A stretch of 64,000 nt of DNA from Novipirellula aureliae (GTDB taxonomy: Bacteria > Planctomycetota > Planctomycetia > Pirellulales > Pirellulaceae). Position numbers and translations under genes: made by a program. Of the stretch, positions 17,572-26,117 are shown one piece after another. Positions within the stretch are counted from its first letter, which is position 1; the number at the start of each line of letters is the position of its first letter. The notes under the pieces were generated by a model. That model saw only the letters and a list, made by a program, of their open reading frames with translations, was not told the DNA's origin and made no database searches. The stretch spans positions 364,159-428,158 of the forward strand of contig NZ_SJPY01000006.1 in the NCBI RefSeq assembly GCF_007860185.1, written 5' to 3'.

Positions 17572-18837
17572 ATGCCTGCGAACAATCCACAGGCTTTGGA
17601 AGAGGTTCGGCGATACATCGATCTGGCGACCACAAGTCACAAAGAGATCGTCATGTACGACATGTGTTATGGTCGCTTTTCAGATCGTCCCTACGCATGG
17701 CCGGAACTGGAAACAGCGATGTTGTTGGTTCGACTGTACGCAGCCGGTGAGATTCTCTTCATGCGTGTTGGTGACGCCATCAAACATGATGATCTCAACT
17801 CGGCACTATCGGAAACGAAAAACTGGCGAAAGATCACCGTGGTTCGAAAGGTGACTGCCAAGATCGAGGATGTGAAGAAAGCTCGTGAGCTTGGCAAAGA
17901 AGTTTTTCACGAGATGGGACCAGAAACGGAGGATGGACTCTACGCATTTTTGCGAAAGAAGCTAGAGCATCAACAGTCGTCTCTAAAACGATACTCCGAG
18001 CTTGCCGAAGATGGTCGCTACCCTGGTAAGGAAACCATTGGCGATTCATTGTCCACGATCAAATCCTTGTTGATGGTGGATGAAAGCAATCGATTTTTAG
18101 AACGCTTCAACGAGAACAAAGACAGTCTGCTCCAGCTATCCGACGACTTCAGTGACCTAGAACATTTCTTTGAGAGTCAGAAGCCGACATGGGACAAGAT
18201 GCTCAAGGCGGAACAACAATTCAATCTAAACCAGCGTCAGCTTGAACAGGACGCAGATGCCAAAAAGGCGTTGGATCGTCTGAAAGTAATTCGCACTGCT
18301 GCTGAACCTTACGGGATGGTACAGGAAGTTAGTCCGCTTGTTCTTACGGTGCAGCAGGTCAATGACAAGCTAGTAAGCCAACAGCGAGAAAAATCACTCG
18401 GGCAGATCGAAACACAGATCCAAGCGATTCGACAAGAGCTTGCGGCGGCAGGTGATGATCCTGGGTTGTCATCGTCGTGTTTGAAACCGCTGGAGTCCGT
18501 CAAGAGTCAAGTGACTGGTCAAACTAGTTTGGCTCACATTACACAGGCAGAAACGGATGCAGTGAACCTGAAAGATGCTGCTATTGCAAAAATTGGTGAT
18601 TTTCTCGCTCAGCAAGTAACCAAGAAAGCGACAGTCGTTGCTGAGGACGGTTCTAAGAAGGGAGGTGGAGTCGGTATCGTAACTCCCAAGTTCAAGAAAC
18701 CAAAGGTAGTTCACCCAAAAACACTGACGACCAAGACTTACTTGGAAACACAAGAAGACATTGACGAGTTTCTTACCGCACTTCGGAAGGAACTCGAAGC
18801 AGCGATCAACAACGACGAACGAATTGAGATTCGCTAG
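17572..18837 (+). pseudogene. brxC: BREX protein BrxC, C-terminal part
   Basis: BrxC is the large P-loop ATPase of BREX phage defence, normally about 1,200 residues. Only about 421 residues of the C-terminal helical region remain: RKVTAKIEDVKKARELGKEV, PGKETIGDSLSTIKSLL, DLEHFFESQKPTWDKML, RTAAEPYGMVQEVSPL and the terminal TLTTKTYLETQEDIDEFL. The N-terminal ATPase with Walker motifs is gone. ATG at 17572 is only the first Met of the surviving piece. Transcription order brxC - DUF262 - pglZ - brxL fits a type 1-like BREX locus, but pglX is missing. Confidence 0.75.
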
Positions 18838-18857
18838 CACAAACCAGGACCAACAGC

Positions 18858-19982
18858 ATGTACCAGACCGGCGGCACTATCAAAGAGATACTGGAGTCAA
18901 TCCAGCAGAACAGGTTCGTCCTTCCGGCGATCCAGCGTGAGTTCGTTTGGAAACCCGAACAGATCGCACGACTGTTTGACAGTCTGATGCAAGGCTATCC
19001 GTTCGGCACGTTTTTGTTTTGGAAGGTCGATAAGCTAAACAGCAACAAATACAAGTTTTACAGCTTCGTTTGTAACTATCATGAACGAGACGCTCCGCAT
19101 TGCCCTCAGCTTCCAATTTTCCACGATACTGAACTCACGGCAGTTCTCGATGGGCAGCAACGACTGACAGCGTTGAACATTGGACTATGTGGATCGATGG
19201 CTTGGCGGGTGAAACATGGTCGCCGAAGCAATCCAGATGCGTTCCCTGAAAAACATCTTTTCCTCGATCTCCTTGCTGAGCATGGTGACGACGATGAGAA
19301 CAGTGAGAAGTATCGTTTTAAATTCTTGACGAATGAACAAGCCAACGAAAGTAAAGATAGCGAATGCTGGTACAAGGTTGCCGACGTTTTGGCGTTTACA
19401 AATCCAACATTGGAGATGATTCAGTGGCTGAACGCCCGATTGCCACAGAATAGGGTCGAAGCTGCTTGTGGTCCACTCAATCAGCTCTACCAAGTCATCC
19501 ACAATAAGAGTTTGCTTTCGTTTTACGAAGAAAAAAGCCAAGACTTGGAGAAGGTTCTCAATATCTTCATTCGCATGAACAGCGGCGGCACAGTCCTGTC
19601 GTATTCCGACCTACTGCTTTCGATTGCCGTCGCACAGTGGACAGGCGATGCCCGCAAGGAAATCCACACGCTCGTTGACGAACTCAACAACACCGGCGAT
19701 GGATTCAACTTCACTAAAGACCTAGTCCTGAAGGCGGGGTTGATGCTGGCCGACATCGGCAGCGTCGGATTCAAAGTCGAGAACTTCAATCGTAAGAACA
19801 TGGGGATTCTCGAAAAACGATGGCCAGAAGTTAAAGAGTCGCTGAAGGTCGCAGTCCAATTGTTAGCCAGTTTCGGTTTCACTGAGAAAACGCTAAGAGC
19901 CGACAGTGCATTGCTGCCAATCGCTTATTACGTCCGTCACCGCAAGCTCGACAGCAAGTACCTCACAACAAGTACGAATTGA
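18858..19982 (+). pseudogene. DUF262 (GmrSD-type) protein, C terminus lost
   Basis: DUF262 proteins are ParB-like nucleotide-dependent nucleases, typified by the GmrS/SspE kind of anti-phage enzymes, and often sit inside BREX loci. The N-terminal domain is intact: LPAIQREFVWKPEQIARLFD and the hallmark DGQQRLTALN, then FIRMNSGGTVLSYSDLLLSI. The product breaks off at 374 residues after DSALLPIAYYVRHRKLDSKY, where relatives continue for another 150-200 residues. The following 200 bp to pglZ carry short coding-like scraps. It is the second gene of the decayed BREX locus, 20 bp after brxC. Confidence 0.75.
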
Positions 19983-20192
19983 AGACAAACGAAGATGAAT
20001 GCTTTGACGGAATCCGGTTTCGCAGTTCGAAAGACGGAAAGGGTTGCTATGTGCTATTCTGCGATCAAGACGATTGTTTGCCAGATGTTGATTTGCGGCG
20101 GCGAGAACAACAGCTTGAATTAGACCAGGGATCTGTGAGGCGACTGGACTCAAGAAGATGGGCAACTGCGAATTTGGGAAGAGGAAATTAAA

Positions 20193-21028
20193 ATGGACAC
20201 CAAACAACTCACCGAAGCCCTGAGCAAAATCTACGACGAAGAACACCAGCGGATTGTTTTTTGGAACGATCCGCAGCAGGAGTTTGACCGAACCGTGGAG
20301 ACGCTAGATCTCGATGGTATCAATGTCGTCAGACTCGACCAAGTTGGCAGCATTGAAACGAAGCTACGGATCGAGCGTGAAGAACCCGATGCCAAGTTCC
20401 TGTTATACGCTCCAACCGAAGAACCAGAGTTTGAAGACGACATCCTGCTCGACATCCGTTTGTATAGCCGCAGCTTTCGAGCAGATCGTTCGTCCATCAT
20501 TCTCGATGAATTGGGACTGGCTCGGCAGCACCTTCGCAGCCATTTGACACTTCGTCGAAAGTTCTTCGACAACAAGGAACGGCTTGGCAAGCTCAAGCAA
20601 TTGGTCAACGCTGACGACAACGAGTTGGACTTAGATCGCAAAATGTTGGCGGTCATCACGAAGGCCGATCAACCTGAGCTTTTTAGCATTGTTCGCACTT
20701 TGTTCCAATCGTTCACCGAACAAGAAGAGATTGACCTAGAAACGCCGCCGCCAAACTGGACACAAATCGAAAAGTTCGATCTGGACGGATCTTTTTGGAA
20801 GATGGTTTCCACGGCATTTGGTTACGAGGAAGAAAGTCCGACGCTGCAAAAACTGCTGATGCGGTTGATGTTGTCCGACTTCGCTCATCAACTTGGAATC
20901 AATGTCCCCCCTGCAATCCTGAAGTATCAGTTGAGCCGCAGCGGCACACGCAACGCCGTCGTCTGTCTCGCCCAGTGGCGAGACAGTGCAAAGCAAGCCA
21001 CCAGCTTCAACATTCTGTCAGATGTGAT
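20193..21028 (+). pseudogene. pglZ: BREX PglZ, N-terminal fragment
   Basis: PglZ is the alkaline-phosphatase-superfamily protein common to all BREX types. The N-terminal region is clear: MDTKQLTEALSKIYDEEHQR, IVFWNDPQQEF, FLLYAPTEEPE, LLDIRLYSRSFRADRSSIIL and the tail FDLDGSFWKMVSTAFGYEEE. Homology stops near residue 278, well before the phosphatase core. There the reading passes into brxL sequence in another frame, then to a stop at 21158. A deletion has removed the rest of pglZ and the first half of brxL. Confidence 0.8.
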
Positions 21029-21835
21029 CGCTTCCGCAAGCATACTGTGTCGGGGTTGCTCAAGCTGCTGTATCCCAACGAGGAATATGACAAAGAAGCT
21101 GTACGTCGCTGTCTCGATTACGCATTGGAAGTCCGCCGCAGAATCAAGGAGCAGTTGAAGAAAATCGGCGGCATGGAGTTTTACGATGTTCACTTCAGCT
21201 ACATCGACGTGGAAACTTCCGAAGAGAAATTTATCTCCGTTCAAGAGCAAGGCGGCGGTTCTCTGATCCCTGATGGTCCCTTGAATCCTGGTGTGATGCA
21301 CACTGTCGCCACAGGTGGAAATGATTCACATCTGGGGCTATATCGACTCGAAACGCAGGTCACCAGTGGCAACGGATCGCTGAAAATGTCGGGACTTGGA
21401 TCAAACATGAAAGCCAAGGAAGCGATCAAGGTTGGTTTCGACTATTTCAAAGCGAACGCTAGCGGCGTCAGCGCATCGGTTAAGGTGGGCGATCACGACT
21501 ACCACTTGCACATCATCGAACTCCACAATACCGGTCCCAACAGTGCGATGACATTGACCACGTTTATCGCCCTTTGTTCGGCGGTCCTAGCTAAACCAAT
21601 TCAAAGTCAGATGGTCGTGTTAGGCAGCATGAGTCTGGGCGGCAACATCATTCCCGTCGAGAACCTAGCCGAGTCACTTCAAGTCGCCCACGACGCCGGT
21701 GCCAAACGAGTTTTGCTACCGATGGCCAGCGTCAGCGACATCCCAACAATCCCCGGCGAACTGTTCGCCAAATTCCAAACCAGCTTCTACTCTGACCCCA
21801 GAGACGCAGCGTTCAAGGCGTTAGGAGTCGAGTAG
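21026..21835 (+). pseudogene. brxL: BREX BrxL (Lon-like), C-terminal fragment
   Basis: From DRFRKHTVSGLLKLLYPNEE onward the sequence is the C-terminal half of BrxL. It has KIGGMEFYDVHFSYIDV, a Lon-like protease domain (MTLTTFIALCSAVLAKPIQS, then GSMSLGGNIIPVENL) and the usual end DAAFKALGVE. The AAA+ part with Walker motifs is absent. It is fused head-on to pglZ in a different frame, so it is not expressed as a normal protein. About 269 residues of roughly 690 remain. Confidence 0.8.
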
Positions 21836-21992
21836 ATTCAGGCTGAGGCGGTTAGCAGTTATGAATTGCCGGATGACTTTCAGCCTCGCATTCCGGCTCA
21901 GCCGAGTACAAGTGATGGGGACTACGACCACTACGGCGAGATGATTGAATAGCGGGCATGTCTCCATTTGGGGACATGGTCTATCTACACCG

Positions 21993-22238
21993 ATGTGCGA
22001 CAAACATACGATCGATGAATTAGAGGGGGCGTTGTCGCGGCAACTAGGCTGGCTGAGGTTGGGGCGGTCCAAAACGGTTGCAAGCTGCCGCAATGCTGAC
22101 AGTAAGCGGTCGATCGGGATAGATCTTAGTGATGATCTTTTCGCGGAAGGACCTCGCCTCGTCGATCGAGATGACAACCCCATAGGTGCTATTGGCGTAG
22201 GCGGTGACGCTACCGTGACCTTCCTACCGTCGCCATAA
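21993..22238 (+). CDS. Small hypothetical protein
   Basis: An 81-residue frame from ATG 21993 (MCDKHTIDELEGALSRQLGW, then LRLGRSKTVASCRN, ending DDNPIGAIGVGGDATVTFLP) with plausible composition but no known domain. Just before it, 21836-21952 also reads like a coding tail (SYELPDDFQPRIPAQP) in the frame following brxL. Either may be a remnant. Confidence 0.3.
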   Translation: MCDKHTIDELEGALSRQLGWLRLGRSKTVASCRNADSKRSIGIDLSDDLFAEGPRLVDRDDNPIGAIGVGGDATVTFLPSP

Positions 22239-22564
22239 CGCGACGATGCTTTTTGGAGACACCAACATTGTGTCGGTCGTGCTCGCGTGGTTCTAAGGTC
22301 TTGGCTCCACGTTGACCGAGAAGACGGGTACATCGTGAATGTGTCCGCAAAATATCATAGAATTCTAAAAATATTCTCCAATGTCTCAATAGGCTTTCGC
22401 TGTGCTTGCAACGTGTTTGAACCCTCTTTGAACTCTCTTTACAACCACTTTCCAGAGACTTGCAGTTCGAGGTATGCATATGCCCACCGTTGCATTGTTT
22501 TAAGCGACTTAATTGGACCTTGCACTGGACTGACAAATCATTAGAACAGACCATTCTCTGTTCG

Positions 22565-22851
22565 ACGGACCAGCATCACATGGCAGGTGGATCGCTTCCA
22601 CTGTATTTGCGATCGGCCAACCCATTGCCCTTAATGCGTTGGTCGCGTCAGGCGTCCTGGAAGAACGCGAAGATGCGTACTAATTCACCCAAAGACTATC
22701 TCTTCCCAGCACCGCAGCGGCCGTTGTGCTTGGCCGATCGGCAAATGGTTGGACGGAATGGAAAGATAAAAACGGAACGACGTTAAGCGAAATCCATCGG
22801 GACACAGACGAAGACAACAACGCGGATACTCAATCAACGACAGAGGGCTAA
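22565..22851 (+). pseudogene. DUF4357-domain protein remnant
   Basis: A frame through this segment gives WIASTVFAIGQPIALNALVA, SGVLEEREDAY, a TAA where an E is expected, FTQ, a locally shifted piece, then STAAAVVLGRSANGWTEWKD and KNGTTLSEIHR. The latter is the DUF4357 consensus, found at the C terminus of GIY-YIG-type and restriction-related proteins. The nonsense codon and compensating shift make this a pseudogene. It ends 4 bp before the next gene. Confidence 0.6.
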
Positions 22852-22855
22852 GACG

Positions 22856-23890
22856 ATGTCAAACGGCGAAGACGGAAAGAAGTGGTTGATCGGTCGCGAC
22901 GATTCGCTGGCCGACGGAGACTCCGATTCGCGGTTTGAAAACTACGCCGCGAAGCAAAACAGAGAACACAAGCAACAGGGGGTCGGTCAGGGTGACCCCG
23001 TTGATCGTTCGGGTCTAGCAAGCTACCGCAAACGCGAAAATCTTGAGCCTCCCGCGACAACAATCTCCATCGCGGATCGAAGGCTGATTGATCTTCTCGA
23101 CGAGTACGCATGGGTTCTCAATGACTCTTGGTCGGTTCCCGACGATCTCTCACCAAGGAAGTTTTGCCCGTCCGAGGTGCCGAACCCAAGATGGGACTCG
23201 TTGATCTGCCGACTCTTGCGTGATCGCGGTTTTTCAGCAGAAGTTGAAGAACTCGAAGGCGCGATGAGGGAATACAGGCAATTTGCCCGTGGATTTCCGT
23301 ATCGGCCCCTTCAGGACGATGATGAAAATTGGTCTTATTTCGTTAACAGGGTCGTACAACCGGCACGGGAACCGTCTGCTTGGATGTGGCGACTTCTCTC
23401 GGATATGCGACAGGTGGTCGCCAATCAGTCGGGCATCCCAAACAGCAATGAGTTCGGTTCTTTAGGTGCGAATGAAGCTCATTCAGAAGGGTCGGAAGTC
23501 CCCCCCGCTGAACACGAGGCTTTTATTGAAGATGCCAACGTTGATTCAACCGAAGTCGTATTAATGCAGGAGGCACTTAAGACTGTCGTCGCGAACGGGC
23601 TTTCAGGAGTCGTGGCGATAGCGGCAAATGCCACATCGGCAGAGAGGGCCAGTGCTTCAATGAACCGATTGCTAGATGAGGACGCAAATCGCTGCGATTG
23701 GTCTCTAGAGAAATGGGTTCAGGAGTTGAGTTCGCGAAAAGAAAACTATTCAAAGAAGACAATCCAAGCTACAGCCAAGATAAAAGGCGGTGGATGGCAA
23801 CTGTGCTTGAAGATGCGAGAGGCTAAGAAAAAGGACCGGCTGGTTTCCAAGGAAACTGGAAAAGATTTCTCATCGTCGAACCGTTTATAA
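22856..23890 (+). CDS. Hypothetical protein of the integrative element
   Basis: A 344-residue protein with no recognised family. The N terminus is acidic and disordered (KKWLIGRDDSLADGDSD), the centre is Trp-rich and helical (DEYAWVLNDSWSVPDDLSPR, DENWSYFVNRVVQPAREP), followed by an acidic linker. The C-terminal 60 residues are basic (SSRKENYSKKTIQATAKIK) and could be a DNA-binding helix-turn-helix. It lies upstream of the element's excisionase/RepA operon, so a regulatory or replication role is possible but unproven. Confidence 0.5.
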   Translation: MSNGEDGKKWLIGRDDSLADGDSDSRFENYAAKQNREHKQQGVGQGDPVDRSGLASYRKRENLEPPATTISIADRRLIDLLDEYAWVLNDSWSVPDDLSPRKFCPSEVPNPRWDSLICRLLRDRGFSAEVEELEGAMREYRQFARGFPYRPLQDDDENWSYFVNRVVQPAREPSAWMWRLLSDMRQVVANQSGIPNSNEFGSLGANEAHSEGSEVPPAEHEAFIEDANVDSTEVVLMQEALKTVVANGLSGVVAIAANATSAERASASMNRLLDEDANRCDWSLEKWVQELSSRKENYSKKTIQATAKIKGGGWQLCLKMREAKKKDRLVSKETGKDFSSSNRL

Positions 23891-23900
23891 GGAACTTTGG

Positions 23901-23959
23901 TTTCCTCAGAGGAAACTGAGAAGGTTTAGGAAACCAGGAGGCGGGACTTGTATACAAGT
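23901..23959 (+). promoter_or_regulatory. Two palindromes upstream of the element's control operon
   Basis: TTTCCTCAGAGGAAA at 23901-23915 and the perfect 14-bp palindrome ACTTGTATACAAGT at 23946-23959, the latter 29 bp before the next ATG, with GTTCCTT repeats around it. The layout fits a repressor operator over the promoter of the small-gene operon. Confidence 0.45.
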
Positions 23960-23988
23960 TCCTTCACTTCCTACATGGAGTTCCTTAC

Positions 23989-24213
23989 ATGGCCCATTCA
24001 AAGAGACGTCCCAGAGATCGGGACAAAATTGCGACACTGGTTCGCATTTTCCGAAGTGCCGTCACGAGCGGCGATCAAGTACTACGGGATGCTACTGCCG
24101 CTGAGCTAGCCGAGTACGGCATTGAGCTTGGCGATACATTCTCAGCCTGCCAGCGACAAGCAGACGGCACTACGGCACCAGGTTCGAGCGTGGGAGGCGG
24201 CACCCATGAGTAA
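23989..24213 (+). CDS. Small basic hypothetical protein, first gene of control operon
   Basis: 74 residues starting MAHSKRRPRDRDKIATLVRI; basic N terminus, helical middle (DATAAELAEYGIELGDTF). No known domain. It overlaps the next gene by 8 bp and is therefore likely translated with it. Planctomycete integrative elements often carry such a small gene before the excisionase. Confidence 0.5.
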   Translation: MAHSKRRPRDRDKIATLVRIFRSAVTSGDQVLRDATAAELAEYGIELGDTFSACQRQADGTTAPGSSVGGGTHE

Positions 24214-24487
24214 TGTCACAATTACCACCGTCTTATCAGACGATGACCGAGCGGCAATTGTCCACGACGTGATAGCTGCCTTCCGTCAGATCATGGCTGA
24301 AGCTCAGGAGCCGCGTCTAGTTGACGGCGACAGGCTAGCAGAGCTACTGGAAGTCAGCAGGCCCACCGTCGATAGGAATCGGGCCGATGGTGTTATTCCT
24401 AGCATCACGATCGGGCGGAGGCGTCTGTACAGACCCGATGCCGTGATTGATGCTCTTGAGCGTCAGGAGGGTAGCACCAATGCCTAG
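24206..24487 (+). CDS. Excisionase-like helix-turn-helix protein
   Basis: 93 residues with a MerR/excisionase type winged helix: RLAELLEVSRPTVDRNRADG, VIPSITIGRRRLYRPDAVID, the usual pattern of DNA-binding domains that control excision or element transcription. ATG 24206 lies inside the preceding gene (8-bp overlap) and its end overlaps the RepA-like gene by 8 bp, so three genes are tightly coupled. The role as recombination directionality factor for the integrase 1.6 kb away is inferred. Confidence 0.7.
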   Translation: MSNVTITTVLSDDDRAAIVHDVIAAFRQIMAEAQEPRLVDGDRLAELLEVSRPTVDRNRADGVIPSITIGRRRLYRPDAVIDALERQEGSTNA

Positions 24488-25565
24488 AACCACACAGAAA
24501 CCGATTGTCGATTCTTACGCGACGATGCAGAGCAATAGCGATGATGTGGACCTGGGCGGTGATACGTCCGCAGTGCCGAGTCAGATTGTTACTCTTGCCT
24601 CATTTATTGCCAATCACCCGAAGCAATCGACACCCGTGATTGATGGCTTGTTGCGTTGCGGCGAAACGATGAACGTGATTGCAGCGTCAAAAATTGGCAA
24701 GACATGGCTCGTGCATGGTATGGCTCGTTGTGTCGCTACTGGCAGCGATTGGCTGGGCTATCCCACTCGACGGGGCCGGGTATTGATCGTAGATGCTGAG
24801 CTACACCCTAGCGAGCTGGTTCAGCGTCTACAGGCCGTGGCCCCTGAGTATGCGACCGTAGCAGACTTTCCGATTGACGTTATGTCGCTGCGGGGTCGGA
24901 TGGTGAACATTAACCAGTTGGCTGAGCGGCTGAGGACGGACGTAGCACCGGGACGATACGCGGTGATTGTGGTTGATGCTCTTTATCGATTCTTGCCCAA
25001 GGGATGCAGCGAAAACGACAATGCCGCCATGATGGCGATTTACAATTGTTTGGATGGCATTGCTGGCCGTACCGGGGCAGCCATCGTTGTTGTCCATCAC
25101 AGCAGCAAGGGCGATCAGTCGGGTAAATCGATTACCGACATGGGTAGCGGTGCAGGGTCGATAGCACGGGCGACAGATACGCACCTTGCGATACGTCCAC
25201 ACGAAGAAGAAGGGCTAGCCGTCTTGCAGGCCGTTTGCCGATCGTTTTCACCACCGGACGACATATCGATCAGGTTCGATTTTCCGCGATGGGAGCTGGC
25301 GTCCCGGGAGCCACGATTAGCTACCCGACAGACTACGGGCGACGAAAAGCAAAAACGCCTAGACACCGAGGCAGATGACGCCATACGAACAGCACTCAAT
25401 GGCAAGTCGCTATCTGTATCGCAATTGCGAACCGCTACCGGGATGGGACCGGATCGGATACGGCGAGCGTTGTCACGACTAAAAACGATCAGCAAACGCT
25501 TGAAGAACCGGAGCACCGGCAAGAAGTCCGAACGGTTTCGATTGCCAAAACAACAGGATGGTTGA
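24480..25565 (+). CDS. RepA-like AAA ATPase (AAA_25)
   Basis: A 361-residue P-loop ATPase of the RepA/hexameric helicase type. Walker A is AASKIGKTWL, Walker B is VLIVDAE, and VVVHHSSKG is the sensor-like strand seen in RSF1010 RepA relatives. The C-terminal 80 residues form a winged-helix region (LSVSQLRTATGMGPDRIRRA). Such proteins serve plasmid or element replication or stability. ATG 24480 overlaps the excisionase end; upstream codons in frame are inside that gene. Iteron-like repeats begin at its stop codon, which supports a replication function. Confidence 0.75.
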   Translation: MPRTTQKPIVDSYATMQSNSDDVDLGGDTSAVPSQIVTLASFIANHPKQSTPVIDGLLRCGETMNVIAASKIGKTWLVHGMARCVATGSDWLGYPTRRGRVLIVDAELHPSELVQRLQAVAPEYATVADFPIDVMSLRGRMVNINQLAERLRTDVAPGRYAVIVVDALYRFLPKGCSENDNAAMMAIYNCLDGIAGRTGAAIVVVHHSSKGDQSGKSITDMGSGAGSIARATDTHLAIRPHEEEGLAVLQAVCRSFSPPDDISIRFDFPRWELASREPRLATRQTTGDEKQKRLDTEADDAIRTALNGKSLSVSQLRTATGMGPDRIRRALSRLKTISKRLKNRSTGKKSERFRLPKQQDG

Positions 25566-25622
25566 ACGGGAGGTTGAACGGACGGTTGAACGCATACAAC
25601 CACCGTCGTCAGCGGTTGAACG
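25560..25622 (+). repeat. Iteron-like direct repeats GGTTGAACG
   Basis: GGTTGAACG occurs at 25560, 25572 and 25584, an exact 12-bp period, again at 25614, with an imperfect inverted copy (CATACAACC) at 25593-25601. The first copy overlaps the RepA-like stop codon. This is the arrangement of a replication-initiator binding site. Confidence 0.55.
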
Positions 25623-26117
25623 ACGACGCTTATGTAATAGGCGTCGTGTCATCAACCGACGTAGCAGGATTGAGAAGAATGGTGTGCGTGCTAGTCCGAG
25701 TTCCCTTTTATCGATCAATGCAAGCTGTTTTGAAACTAGATAGCCAAAACACCTTTTGTTCAGCGTCAAGCAAATGCGAGTAAAAAGCAATGAATGTAGT
25801 AACGAACAAATACGGCAAAGCGTCGGATGGACCTTTGAGGCAATGGCTATGCAGGAACTAAACAGATGCGACAAACTGCCGCTTGAGTTTCAAGCAAAGC
25901 CTATTGAGTTTCAGGGTTGTTTCTGGCGTTCGTGATGAAACAACCCGTAAACGAAGAAATCACGATGACAAAACATGCGCACAGAACTAGGAAAACTGGT
26001 CTTTGGCATGTTGGCGGCGTAGTATGCAATCGTCGCGGCTAGGCTGATCCCCGAAAACCGGATTACACCACCGGCTGCCGTGGCGTTTCTTTCCTTGGTG
26101 TTTTGTAAGGTGTAACG
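25566..26117. other. Candidate origin / regulatory region before the integrase
   Basis: No convincing gene. It contains the iterons at its left and a 10-bp inverted repeat GGGTTGTTTC (25914-25923) / GAAACAACCC (25937-25946) with a 13-bp spacer, 170 bp before the integrase start. The inverted repeat may be an operator or arm-type site. Confidence 0.4.
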
